Source: Chiua virens
Taxonomy: Eukaryota; Basidiomycota; Agaricomycetes; Boletales; Boletaceae
Reading direction: 5' to 3'
Length of the DNA stretch: 64,000 bases
Assembly: GCA_019787685.1 (NCBI GenBank)
Contig: JAHNUO010000009.1
Location: 930,001-994,000, forward strand
Shown: positions 12,687 through 22,361 of the stretch, one piece after another
Position numbering within the stretch: the stretch's first letter is position 1
How the letters are laid out: each line of letters opens with the position of its first letter
Made by a program: the position numbers and the translations under genes
The notes under the pieces: generated by a model
Told to the model about the DNA's origin: nothing
Database searches by the model: none
The model's input: only the letters and a program-made list of their open reading frames with translations

Positions 12687-13999
12687 ATGCCTGGAGCACC
12701 CCCAAAGTCGACCATGTCCCTCAGAGAACTCGTCGCCTGCGAGGACCTTCTCGAAGGGCACCAGGAATACGCGATCGACCTCTTATCCAGCCTCGAGGAC
12801 ATCCGTGAGTGTCACCCAACAGACACCTGTTCAAAAATCCGCCAGGGCTGGTCCTGCACCCTCTGCGAGATATGCAGTGCCACCGGGTTGGCGGGTGCGG
12901 CAAGTAAAGCCCTCAAGTCCTATCGGGATGCCGGAAACCATCTGAACATCGCGCGTGCGTCGCTCGGACGGCGTGTCGCATTGGCTGGTAGGGTTTGCCG
13001 CGTATGCTTATGTGCCTTCGCTGATGCTCATGATGATGCGCGTGGTCAGGTTCACCACGTCAAGAGACGCTGTTCAAGAGTGAGTTGGCCAAGACGATCT
13101 TTCTCTGCGTCGCCACGGTGGGGGACGATCTACGATCACAACACGCGGCATGGCAAGCACGCCTTCACAGTGACATCGAGACGGCGTCCTTGTCGGGTGG
13201 CTCGACCAAGGACATTAGCAGCAAGATCAAAGGGGTACTCTCAACGTACTCGGGTCCAAAGGTCGTCGATCTCGAGTCCCAGTCCAGGCGCACTACAGTA
13301 CCTACTAGATCGGTTCAGGGGACCTCGTCGACTCGGGATTCCATGTTTCTCGTTTTCAGGCGATGCTTATCAAGCGATTGTCCTTGTGGGGCGAACGCGA
13401 CAGGCGTTTTGGGATCCCAACACACGGCAAACGTCCTTGGCCCGCCCTCGGATCCAAAGAAAACGCGCGTGCCACAGGAGAGGACAATGTCGGGGGCGAT
13501 TACTCGAGGTACAAGTATCTTATCCGACTCGCTAGGCAATGCGAGGACAGATGCAGAGGCCCTCGATGATATATATACCCCAGGGGAGCAAAACACATCG
13601 AATCCGACTTCTGACACAACCGCCTTGACACCAGATATAATCGAACCATCTCCGTCAGTGTCGATGATTGTGGACCCCCGCGTGTACCGGTTTCGCGATC
13701 AGATCGCACGATCTGACGAGGCTCGTCGAGTGTTGATGGATTGGTGCCGAGCCTGGACGACCGACCTTTTGTGCCCTCTGGAAGCAACGTTCGGAACTGG
13801 GATCGAGTCTGAAGCTACCTTACCTGCCCAAACATCGACGGTCGGTACGGATTGTGCGTTGACCTTGGTGCCTGATGTGGAACTTGTCGACTCGGACAGG
13901 TCGCTATCCATAGTAGCAACGAGTTCGAGCAGAGAGGTTACCACACAGGGTCGGTCTGGTGACGACGACGAAACGATAGCCTACGAAATGACCATATAG
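12687..13999 (+). CDS. Hypothetical protein, lineage-specific
   Basis: No family recognised. Start at 12687 gives MPGAPPKSTMSLRELVACED. An intron at 12955-13049 (GTGCGT...GTCAG) joins GNHLNIAR to SPRQETLFKSELAKTIF in frame. The following reading frame is open to the stop at 13999. The N-terminal third looks helical and has a Cys-rich stretch (TCSKIRQGWSCTLCEICS); the C-terminal half is Ser/Thr-rich and acidic, probably disordered. A decayed copy of its 3' end lies near 18.4-18.8 kb, upstream of another hypothetical gene, matching the order here. Could be an orphan gene or a remnant of a larger one. Confidence 0.45.
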
Positions 14000-15005
14000 T
14001 TCAGCTCCAAGCAGGAAGAACTCAAGGAAAAATGGCTGATGGCACGACAGAGATGCAGAAGTGTGAATCGGAAAAGAGCGTCCCGCCGAAATAAACTTAA
14101 CCCTATCTGATCAACCAACTTAGAGCGCATGTTTCTAGTGTCGAGACTCGGTCGCAAATATTGTTGGATTGTAAAACAATAAGAGTACTTACAGTGAACA
14201 ACAATAGATCAGGGCGAGCCGGCTTAGGCAACACAGAAGTTCGCAGATATGAGAACCAGCTCGGACTCTGCAGAACAATAAGTCAAGCTAGTCAAGGTCC
14301 ACATGCCCACATTGCCACATACATTGTCCGGTCTCTAACGTACATATAGCCCAGCTGGATCGCGGAATGCCCTCGCCATCAAAACCATCCCTTTACACGA
14401 AAGCCACACCTCGTCACTGTTACGATGACGGCAGCAACCGACAGATTTCGGAGGCTCGGCTAGAGGATATAGCGAGTCAAGGCGAAGAAGTGCAAACCTT
14501 GATCGAAGAAGCCACCGTCCCGCGCGACACGTACGAAAAGCGTGTCTAGACGATAAACGCATATCTCAGGATTGTGTTCAGAACCCGTGGAATCTCGTGT
14601 GCATGCACGAACACCTGGCCGTCAAGTGTTTTGACAAATTAAAGGATATCAAGCGAACCAAAGGACAATTGTTATTTTTGAATGAGTCCTGTGTCCTTGA
14701 TCGTTGATTGATTATTGCCTATTGACCAAGTTGAGGGGGTTTTTAGAAATGGGGGTGACGGTACACTTGGCGGACGAGTACAACGGAACGTTGCGAAGAC
14801 AATCTTGCAACTTCATGGCCATAACTACTGGGTAGAGGACATGAATAAAGCAACAACGGATTCAAATGACTCGACTATTGGCAAAACTCCGCGCAGCTCA
14901 GCATCTATGCTGTTCCGAAGCGCGCAAGGCAAGTGGCTCAGCGATAGCTTATATCCTGAGATGAGATTAATTGGCAGTGCAGTGTAGTCCTAAATGCGGG
15001 ATACA
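13625..15005 (+). repeat. Segmental duplication, left copy
   Basis: Collinear, diverged similarity to about 18395-19735. It covers the 3' end of the hypothetical gene at 12.7-14.0 kb, the spacer and the hypothetical gene relic at 14.4-15.0 kb. Anchors include ACCAGATA at about 13631 and 18405, a GTGACG(A/G)CGAC stretch at about 13960 and 18683, a TATATAG box at about 14344 and 18955, and the GCAGTGTA end at about 14980 and 19702. The Hsp70-like gene lies between the copies. Confidence 0.7.
14367..14988 (+). pseudogene. Decayed copy of the 19.0-kb hypothetical gene
   Basis: Nucleotide similarity to 19038-19710 runs from the 5' flank through the end. The segment encoding EVQTLIEEATVPRD is conserved but is followed within a few codons by a stop (YEKRV*). 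The middle keeps NPWNLVCMHEHL, matching NPWNFLCMQEHL in the other copy. The 3' part near 14880-14990 keeps the sequence around CCGAAGCGCGCAAGGC. Stops and indels break the frame, so it is not expected to make the full protein. Confidence 0.75.
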
Positions 15006-15848
15006 GAACCGGTAGCCTGAGGTACTAGGGTGAACTGGTGGCATCCATCACAGACGGTTATTGCGATGAGTTGTCACACGATAGAAGAGTCCGTCGAAAT
15101 ACTGGAGTAACTCAAAGTCAATTCCGAGGGTCTTAGTAGAATACAAACGGCGAGATGGTCCTCCTTATACTTATACGATTCCAGCAGCCTATGTATTCGA
15201 ATCGAGTATAGCCCAGCCCTCTGTCACCGCGACCAGCAGGTGATGCTCGTCAAAAAGTGTGCCCGAAGCAGCTTCCTTTGGGATTCACGGAACTGCCATC
15301 GCTTCAATTATATAATGCTGTGCATTTCTTTTTTGAGTAGCTTCAGCAACGTCCAGGTTAGGTACTGTAAAGCATAAATCCCCTGCGTAACAAACGCACC
15401 TGCATGCATATCACATTTGACTCACATGCTCGCTGGTTCTTATCACTCGGATTCCAGGTATGTATCAAAGTGTGGCAGGTGATGGATGTTTTTAATTTTG
15501 TGATCACCACCCGTTTCATATCCTCATCTCCACAGCTTGCAATTGGGCAGAGGGCTTTAGAAGAGCATAGAAATTAAACCCTGAGCGCTTTTTCGAAGCG
15601 AGAACTTGAGATAGAAACGTAAAAGGGTACGTTCTCATTGCTTGATCAGGATTAATTACAGAAGGTCGGCATCAGCGAAATCGAGTACGTCTCAATATTT
15701 CACACTGGTCAGGAGGTCGTTGTGCAGACGCCAGAACACTCCGTATCAGTCACCCACAAGGGTCCGTGAACTTCCATGCGCTGCCGCGGCGCTTGTATTG
15801 CGACTATCCTATCAACTCTCTTTCCGCACCCCTCCCACCTAACACACC
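15006..15848. other. Intergenic region upstream of the Hsp70-like gene
   Basis: Contains the second copy of the 51-bp repeat. A short open frame at 15642-15842 shows no homology. Otherwise nothing recognised; it should contain the promoter of the Hsp70-like gene. Confidence 0.45.
15237..15287. repeat. 51-bp exact repeat, intergenic copy
   Basis: Identical over 51 bp to 10747-10797 inside the questin-oxidase-like coding region. Flanking bases diverge immediately on both sides, apart from a few scattered matches. Confidence 0.95.
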
Positions 15849-18220
15849 ATGCCCAACCCTCAAGAGTATACTGGTCCTAGTAAACTCGTCATATCGTTTG
15901 ACATCGGTACAACCTTCAGCGGTATCTCGTATTGTATCCTCGCACCAGGAACAGTCCCCGAGATTCTCGGCGTCAACAGGCAAACTCTCTGTTGGTTGTG
16001 GTAACCTGTTCTTACTCTCCATAGGTTTCCAGCGCAGGGACTGGTCGGTGGAAACGCCAAGGTTCCATCTCTCTTATACTATGACGACCACGGTAACCTC
16101 AAAGCTGCCGGCGCTGAGGTGCTCACGGAAGCCAATATACAAACTGCCCTAGAGGAAGAATGGACCAAGGCCGAATGGTTCGCCCTCGATTGCATTGAAG
16201 CATTTGATCTTCATCGTACTTAACGATGGAGCACAGGTGGAAGCTTCACTTCTCCCCGAAACATCTATCCTCTGTTAATTTAAAGGACGATCTGCCCCCA
16301 CTCCCGACCGGAAAAACTGCCGTCGATGTTCTAGCAGATTTTATCAGGTATCTTTTCCAATGTGCCAAGACCTACATCGAGGAGCATCACCATAAATTCA
16401 ATTGGTCGTCCCTTAAGGACTCTATCGAATATATTTTTACTCATCCAAACGGCTGGGAGGGTATGCAGCAGCAGCGATACCGTCGAGCAATCGTGCAGGC
16501 TGGTCTCATTCCTTCTCATGAACAATCACGGGTCCACTTGCTGACGGAAGGGGAAGCAAGTCTTCATTTTTGTGTCCCAAGTCTTCTCAACTCAGATACG
16601 GCTGATCAAGCTGGTCCTCAAGGGGTCGTCATCATCGATGCTGGTGGCGGGACCGTTGACTTGAGCATGTTTGCGATGACGACCAACCCGGTGTCCTGCA
16701 AGGAGATCGCTCCGGCTGAGTGTATGGAACCATCGACAACCGTCGAAATTACGCTCATTCTTCCGTGATTTTTAGGTCGATTGCAGGGTTCGGTCTTTGT
16801 TACTCGACGGGCTCGGGAACTGCTGCAAAGTCAGTAATAGATTTATTCTGTCGTTACTTTATCAATGGACTTCAAAATTCGCAGAGAAGTTGGATGGTTG
16901 GGATCACTCCAATGACGACGAGATAGCCGAATTTACCCGCGAATTCGACCAATCGACGAAGGCGGTCATCAAAAGTGATCAAGAACCGGCTTACGTCAGA
17001 GTCGCTGGATATCGCTACACTAATGCAAAATATGGCATCAAGTTTGGGAAACTGCAACTATCGGGGTAGAATTCAGCTCTCCCATTCTTCTCTCCGCGGT
17101 TGCCTGATGCATATCCCCTAGCAAAGAAGCCACTGACTTGTTCAATGCTTCTATTGACGCCATCATTAGCGCCTTTGAGCAACAGGAGAAGCATGCTACG
17201 ATCCCCATCACTGTGGGTATTATCTTCTCGGAATTAACCATTGCACTTATCTCGATCTCCAGGTGGCGTTTCTCGTTGGTGGGTTTTCAACAAACGATTG
17301 GCTGTGGCCTCGGGTCCGGTCATACTTTGAGGCTAGGAAGGTCAAGATTTATCGTCCAGAGAATCACATGTATGTACTTGATGGACATCACCTCATACAT
17401 AATCTGCTGATACCTCTTGCAGCAACAAGGCGGTAGCGAATGGGGCGGTGTTATCCCACATTGACCGCGAAAACCATCTGATTGCTTCACGTGTTGCACG
17501 TGCCACATATGGTGTGGTCTGCGCGCTTCCCGTCAAGGAAGATGACGAAGAGCACGTTCGTAGGAAGGCTCTCTGGGAACAAGACCCCACAGGAGACCGC
17601 TACGTTCCAGGGTTCTTTGAGGCAAGACTTTACAGAGTAGGTTCCTTCCATGAGTGGATTGCGAGATGATAACGGCGAACCGATCTCATGACAGGGCGAC
17701 CAAGTCAGCAAGGAAATGGAGTTTCGCGAATCGTTTTCGCTTATAGAAAGCGACCCGAAAAACTTTGGAAAGCAGATCGTACGCCTAGTGTGTTTTAGAG
17801 GCAACACATCGGCCCCGAAGTGGGTAGACCAAGATCGCAGTGGGTCCTGCATCATGCACCTCTTTGTCTTTGTTCTGATGACCAGCGCACAGAATCCTTC
17901 TCCATGTTTTGTACCCTTCATGTGGACCTCAGCCGAGCGGCAAAAGATTTGGTCAAGAGGAGAGCTGCCGGCCAGGTCTATTATCAATTGGATTACGCTG
18001 TAATCGTACACTTTGGCCTTACAGAACTTAAAGCCTTTCTAGGCTGGAAGACGAGGGTGAGTCAACACCACTTGCTTGGTACTACTGCCGACACAATACC
18101 ATTCTCAGCGAGGCGGACTTCAAGTCGAAGAAAAGTGAGTCTCAGCCTCGAATTTAGCTTTCCGCACTATCTCATGCATGCACCAGAGTTCCAGCGACCG
18201 TCTTGTTCCCTGAAGAATGA
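15849..18220 (+). CDS. Hsp70-like actin-fold ATPase (HSPA12-like), copy 1
   Basis: Cytosolic actin/Hsp70-fold ATPase of the divergent HSPA12 type that is expanded in basidiomycetes. Start MPNPQEYTGPSKLVIS leads into FDIGTTFSG (phosphate 1). The first intron, 15980-16024, uses a GC donor. Later exons carry WKLHF, THPNGWEG, LLTEGEASLHFC, IIDAGGGTVDLS (phosphate 2, near 16635), an intron at 16722-16775, RLQGSVFVTRRAREL, an intron at about 16832-16886 that removes an in-frame stop, AFLVGGFSTNDWLW and HINKAVANGAV (adenosine motif, near 17420). The last exon ends ATVLFPEE at 18220. It is paralogous to the gene at 59.7-62.1 kb, whose introns fall at the same places. It lacks a typical Hsp70 substrate-binding domain and EEVD tail. 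Function unknown. Confidence 0.8.
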
Positions 18221-18394
18221 GTGCTACCGTTTACACAGTCAACACCTTTGCTGGTTTATCGTTGTTCGGTTTTTGCAGGCCCCCCCAGAGTTGTATATAC
18301 CATTGTTATTCACTCTTACTACAATGCTGTGTCCCCTGAGACCGAGGGATGCTGCTCCCAACGTACTTTTGGTCCAAGTGTCGTCCGATGGATC

Positions 18395-18815
18395 CCGACT
18401 TGATACCAGATAGAACTAAATCGTCCTCCGAGTCGACGATCGTGGAATCGCACGATTCGACGAGGCTTGCTGAGTGCTAAAGCGGCACTAGGGCAGGCCG
18501 ACACTGCAAAAAATACGGTCTCCAATAATCAGTGTCTATCGGCGCGCGAAATGTGTGCCTGCGTCACCCACAAAAAGTGACGGTCACTGATAAAAGCACG
18601 TCAAAGGTGGTCACTGATGTGGTCATTTTGGCTACTATAAATCGGTGTCACAGGCACATGTAAACGTGCACCAGGACCGAGCTGGTGACGGCGACAACGC
18701 GATCGCCCATGAAGTAGACACGTCCTGCAGTCCAGGCCAAAAGAACCCAAGGAACGGTGGACAGAGATGAAATGGCGTAATCGGAAAATGGCGTCCAGCC
18801 AGAGTGGACCTTGTT
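18395..18815 (+). pseudogene. 3' remnant of the 12.7-kb-type hypothetical gene
   Basis: Diverged but collinear with 13625-14095: ACCAGATA, TCGACGATCGTGGA, GACGAGGCT, and a stretch around GTGACGGCGACAAC followed by AAGAACCCAAGGAA. No long open frame survives. It forms the left part of the right-hand segmental duplication and suggests that a whole two-gene unit was once duplicated. Confidence 0.55.
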
Positions 18816-19037
18816 TGCTCAAAGCGGTACCACATGTTTCACAAGTCCACAGTGGACAAGAATGGTCAGCGCGAGCGGTCTTAGGATACCAGCCCGGACC
18901 TGCAGAACAATAGACCAAATACTGGTCCACATGACCACAACGTCGCGTCTACGGTATATATAGCTTCGCTGTATCGCGAAAACCTCTACCATCAAAACAA
19001 TCTCTCCATTCGAAACCCATACCTCGCCACCGTTAAC

Positions 19038-19683
19038 ATGTCGGCAGCAATCGAGACCCTTCGCGCAACAATCGATGATATCGAAGAAAACCTCCAGACT
19101 TCGAAGGTGTTGCTAGTACGAATAGCGAAGGAGGGCGAGCAAGTACAAACCTTGATCGAGGAAGCCACCGTCCCACGCGACAGGTTCAAAAAACGCGTTG
19201 CAACTGCAGACGCATTGTTTGGACCTAAGAGCTGGGACGAACTCGCAACATACGGGCAACAATGCAAACTAGAATCTATCGGGAATCCGTGGAATTTTCT
19301 GTGCATGCAAGAACACCTGTTGGCCAAGACTTGCAACAAGCTGAAGGAGGCCTTTGACCTCGCTGAACGACTTTTACCTGAGGGTGAGTTGTGCATCCTT
19401 CACGAGAACATTGTCGTATATTGATCGTTGCCTAGTCGCCAGCGTGAAGGAGGATTTGAAAAGGGGGATGACGGACGACGTGGTGGAGGAGGTCAACGAA
19501 TCATTGCGACGCCAATTTCACACCTTAATGATCTTTACTGTTGGCCTAGAGGATATGATAAAGCATCAGCGGGAGCAGGTTACTTTTGTCAAGAAGGGGT
19601 TGGCAAAATTTCGCACAAATCAGCGTCCATGCTGTTCCGAAGCACGCAAGGCAGGTGGCTCAGTGATAGCTTATATCTTATGA
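19038..19683 (+). CDS. Small coiled-coil-like hypothetical protein
   Basis: No family recognised. Start MSAAIETLRATIDDIEEN. One intron, 19384-19435 (GTGAGT...CCTAG), rejoins the frame as VASVKEDLKRGM, giving about 197 residues. The sequence is Glu/Lys/Leu-rich with heptad-like spacing, consistent with alpha-helical coiled coil. A TATATAGC box near 18955 lies about 80 bp upstream. A decayed paralogue lies at 14367-14988. Probably a lineage-specific gene; expression is unproven. Confidence 0.5.
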
Positions 19684-20271
19684 CGAGACTGACTGGTAGT
19701 GCAGTGTAATCCTAAATGTGGGATGTAAAGTTGGCAAAGACTCCGATTATGGAGTTCGTGACAGTGTTCAGATAGGTTATAAACGAACCGAGCCACCATG
19801 TTACCTACTTTTGGAATGCAACAAAGGATCAACGTGATTAGAGACGACAGCTTGGTCACTAGCATGGATCAGTGTTATAGCGCTGGACGGCAAACATAAG
19901 GTGTTGATGGGGTCTGGGCGGATCATACTATCGGCATATCACAAAGAATTACAGATGATGTGCTGTACGGGATTGAGCTCAGCATTCTCCGGCTGATTTT
20001 GAGTGAATGTGACCTACTCATCGACGATCACATCTTTCACGCAGCAACTGGATAACGCAGACAAGAAACAGCTTTATCATTTGTCTAAAAAACACTGTCA
20101 GTCGATGCTAACAATCTCAACGCAAGACGTTTACCTCAAAGATGACAGACAGCACTATCTTGCGCAAGCGGACCAATTACACGATTCATTCATGCAACGA
20201 GAGATGAAGGCAAGTCCCGATACAATGCAGCGTGACAAACACGTATTGATCGATGGCTATTTTAGATCGGC
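19684..20271. other. Intergenic region between convergent genes
   Basis: Contains a 90-codon open frame at 20003-20275 with no recognisable relative. It runs antisense into the Mago 3' end and is treated as spurious. Confidence 0.45.
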
Positions 20272-21011
20272 TTGATTTTGAAGTGGAGAGAAATTAGGGA
20301 GAAAATGAGACACTAGGGAAAGGGTTGGCGAATGCGTAAAGGGGGAATACGAACGAATACCTTCAAATCTTGCACCAAGTAGTAGAACACCCGTAGTCCT
20401 TCCGGGTCTTCACTGTCTTGGATATCAACCAGGGAGCCGATTTTTGCAGTCTACCAATCATGAGCACGGTTCCTCACATATCTGTGAAAAAAAAAAAACC
20501 TCAAAGGCGATGTGGTCATTCCCGATACGAATTTCAAGCTCTTGCTTTCCGACAATGTTCTTTTTGGGCCAATTCGTGTCATCTTCCCTGCATGAGGGAT
20601 GAACATGATGACAAAAAGCTCAAGGACTGAATGCTTACTTTGTGATTTCACTCGCCTCAACTACGCGCTTTAGTTCCTTGATCACTAGAGGGCCAACCCA
20701 CACTGTAAAAGGCGTCGTGAGACACGAGTCGCAGTGGGCCGTATAAGCAACGCACTCTCTTTACGGATGAGACTGTCGTTTCTGTAATTTGAGTTGTTTG
20801 CATATCTCAAACGACCATGCGAGTACTCGAATTCAAGGAATTCGTGTCCGTGTTTGCCCGAGTGGCCCGTGCTGCATCAAAGGGTGAGCGTTGACGCCAC
20901 CTGGACGATGTCAACACATACTAGTATCTAAAAAGCTATCAGCACCCTGCACGTCGTTCCAGTCAGGTGTACATACCTCAGGTAGAATGGGTCATTGTCA
21001 TGTGAGCTCAT
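20272..21011 (-). CDS. mago: Mago nashi homologue, exon junction complex core subunit
   Basis: Mago binds Y14/RBM8A and locks eIF4A3 on spliced mRNA in the nucleus and cytoplasm. Start at 21011 gives [12 protein letters not shown], then an intron, then [18 protein letters not shown] and [18 protein letters not shown]. Further exons give [58 protein letters not shown] and the final [16 protein letters not shown] before the stop at 20272. This matches Mago over its full length (about 150 residues). Five short introns break a small gene, one of them shortly after the start codon. It is divergent from the uS10m gene, with 125 bp between the start codons. Confidence 0.95.
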
Positions 21012-21136
21012 GGTGGATCGATGTTGAAAATGTTTTGAAACGCGTTCTTTGGATTGACTAAGTCGCGAAAATCCGGGTTTTGCCGGATCGAAGAGAAATC
21101 TCATTTGCTCTGGTACTTGCTACTGTACTTTTCAGT
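21012..21136. promoter_or_regulatory. Short divergent promoter, Mago / uS10m
   Basis: Only 125 bp separate the two start codons, so both genes probably share one nucleosome-free region. No specific factor site was recognised. Confidence 0.55.
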
Positions 21137-21854
21137 ATGTTGGTTCGTCCGTCACGAACGCCGTGGACAGTGCTGGCGAGATGGGTCCGGTACAACAGCA
21201 ACGCGTCACTGTAAGTTTCCCGTGATTCATTGCAAAAATCCACGCCCAACATGCCACAGACCCTCGACGCCGCCGACGAGCGCACCCGTCGTCCTCTCCG
21301 AACCCGACATCGCCGCCATGGTCATCCCCGGGAGAGCACTCTACCCCCCCACCGTCATCCCCCGCAAACACGGTATCCCTGTCGCCGAGATCCACCTCCG
21401 CGCACACCACCACTACCCGCTCGATCTCTTCGCCCACGTCGCCGGGCACGCCGCGAGCGCGCTCGGTATCCCCGCCACGCGCCCAATACCCCTCCCGACT
21501 CAACGCTCCATGTGGACCGTCCTCCGGGGCCCGTTCATCCACAAGAAGAGCCAGGAGAACTTTGAGCGGCGCGTGCACAAGCGGGTCATCAAGGCATGGG
21601 ATGCGGACCCGGTCGTCGTGGAGAGGTGGGTGAGCTACCTGCGGAAACACCAGATGCCGGGGGTCGGTATTAGGGTCACGACGTGGGAGAGGGCGCCGTT
21701 GGGGGTTGGGAAGCAGATATATGAGCAAGCGATGGAGAAGATACGGCCTGACCCCGAGGAGATCAAGGCTCTGGCGGAGAAAATTGTGGAACAGGAATTG
21801 TCGGCGACCGGCGAGGGAGGGCAGTCGCCTGAAAAATGTTCGACTCCCTCGTAG
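21137..21854 (+). CDS. RSM10: Mitochondrial small-subunit ribosomal protein uS10m (Rsm10)
   Basis: Component of the mitoribosome small subunit. Start at 21137 gives [16 protein letters not shown], an Arg-rich amphipathic leader typical of mitochondrial import. An intron at 21211-21259 joins NSNASL to PSTPPTSAP in frame. The S10 fold is seen as [50 protein letters not shown] and [16 protein letters not shown]. The C-terminal extension past the S10 domain ([15 protein letters not shown]) is usual for fungal homologues. Confidence 0.92.
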
Positions 21855-22361
21855 TTGGGTGTCTCTCGAGTTCATGATTTGTTATTCTCTCCAGGCCTGT
21901 ACAATGCTATCTAGACTTGCATCACCCGTGGCGTGGGCTTTGGAGTAAATGAAGAGGTATACCCCACGCGTACAACAGGATGGTAAAGTAGAATTCCCTT
22001 CGTGCGGTTCGTGTCGTACACCACCGCAAGCTTAATGAACACAGCACATGAGATATATTGTACCTCAGCTGAACGTATTGCCCAGGCTTTCCTCAATTCA
22101 TCGGCGGTCGAAAGTGTTCAAGCTTGGAAAGATACATCTATTTTTGAGCAGGAAAACACGCATTACAGCAGACAACTCTACAACATTAGGGAAAACAGTT
22201 CGGAAATTATATACAGGTATAAAATTAAAGTTTCCGTGGAGTTAGCAAAACAGACGTGAGCGGTGCGATGCCAAAGCATGAGAACAAGAAGAAAGGGAAG
22301 GAGTCAAAGAAGAGCAGAGGGACAGAACGAAAATGAATGCAGTCGGGAATCACTCGGACGA
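21855..22361. other. Intergenic region between convergent genes
   Basis: AT-richer spacer of about 500 bp holding both 3' flanks. Short frames near 22002-22259 show no homology. Confidence 0.5.

Larger units (their letters stand above)
18395..19735 (+). repeat. Segmental duplication, right copy
   Basis: Right-hand partner of 13625-15005, in direct orientation. This copy retains the intact hypothetical gene at 19038-19683, whereas the left copy retains the intact 3' end of the 12.7-kb gene, so each copy has decayed in a different half. Confidence 0.7.

Noticed and set aside
16790..16890. Frameshift or stop inactivating Hsp70-like copy 1
   Set aside because: A GTCAGT...CGCAG intron at about 16832-16886 removes the stop and joins LLQ to KKLDGWD in frame.
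20003..20275. 90-codon plus-strand open frame
   Set aside because: No homology, and it runs into the 3' end of the clearly coding Mago gene on the opposite strand.
21132..21875. 247-codon minus-strand frame
   Set aside because: Antisense of the uS10m gene.
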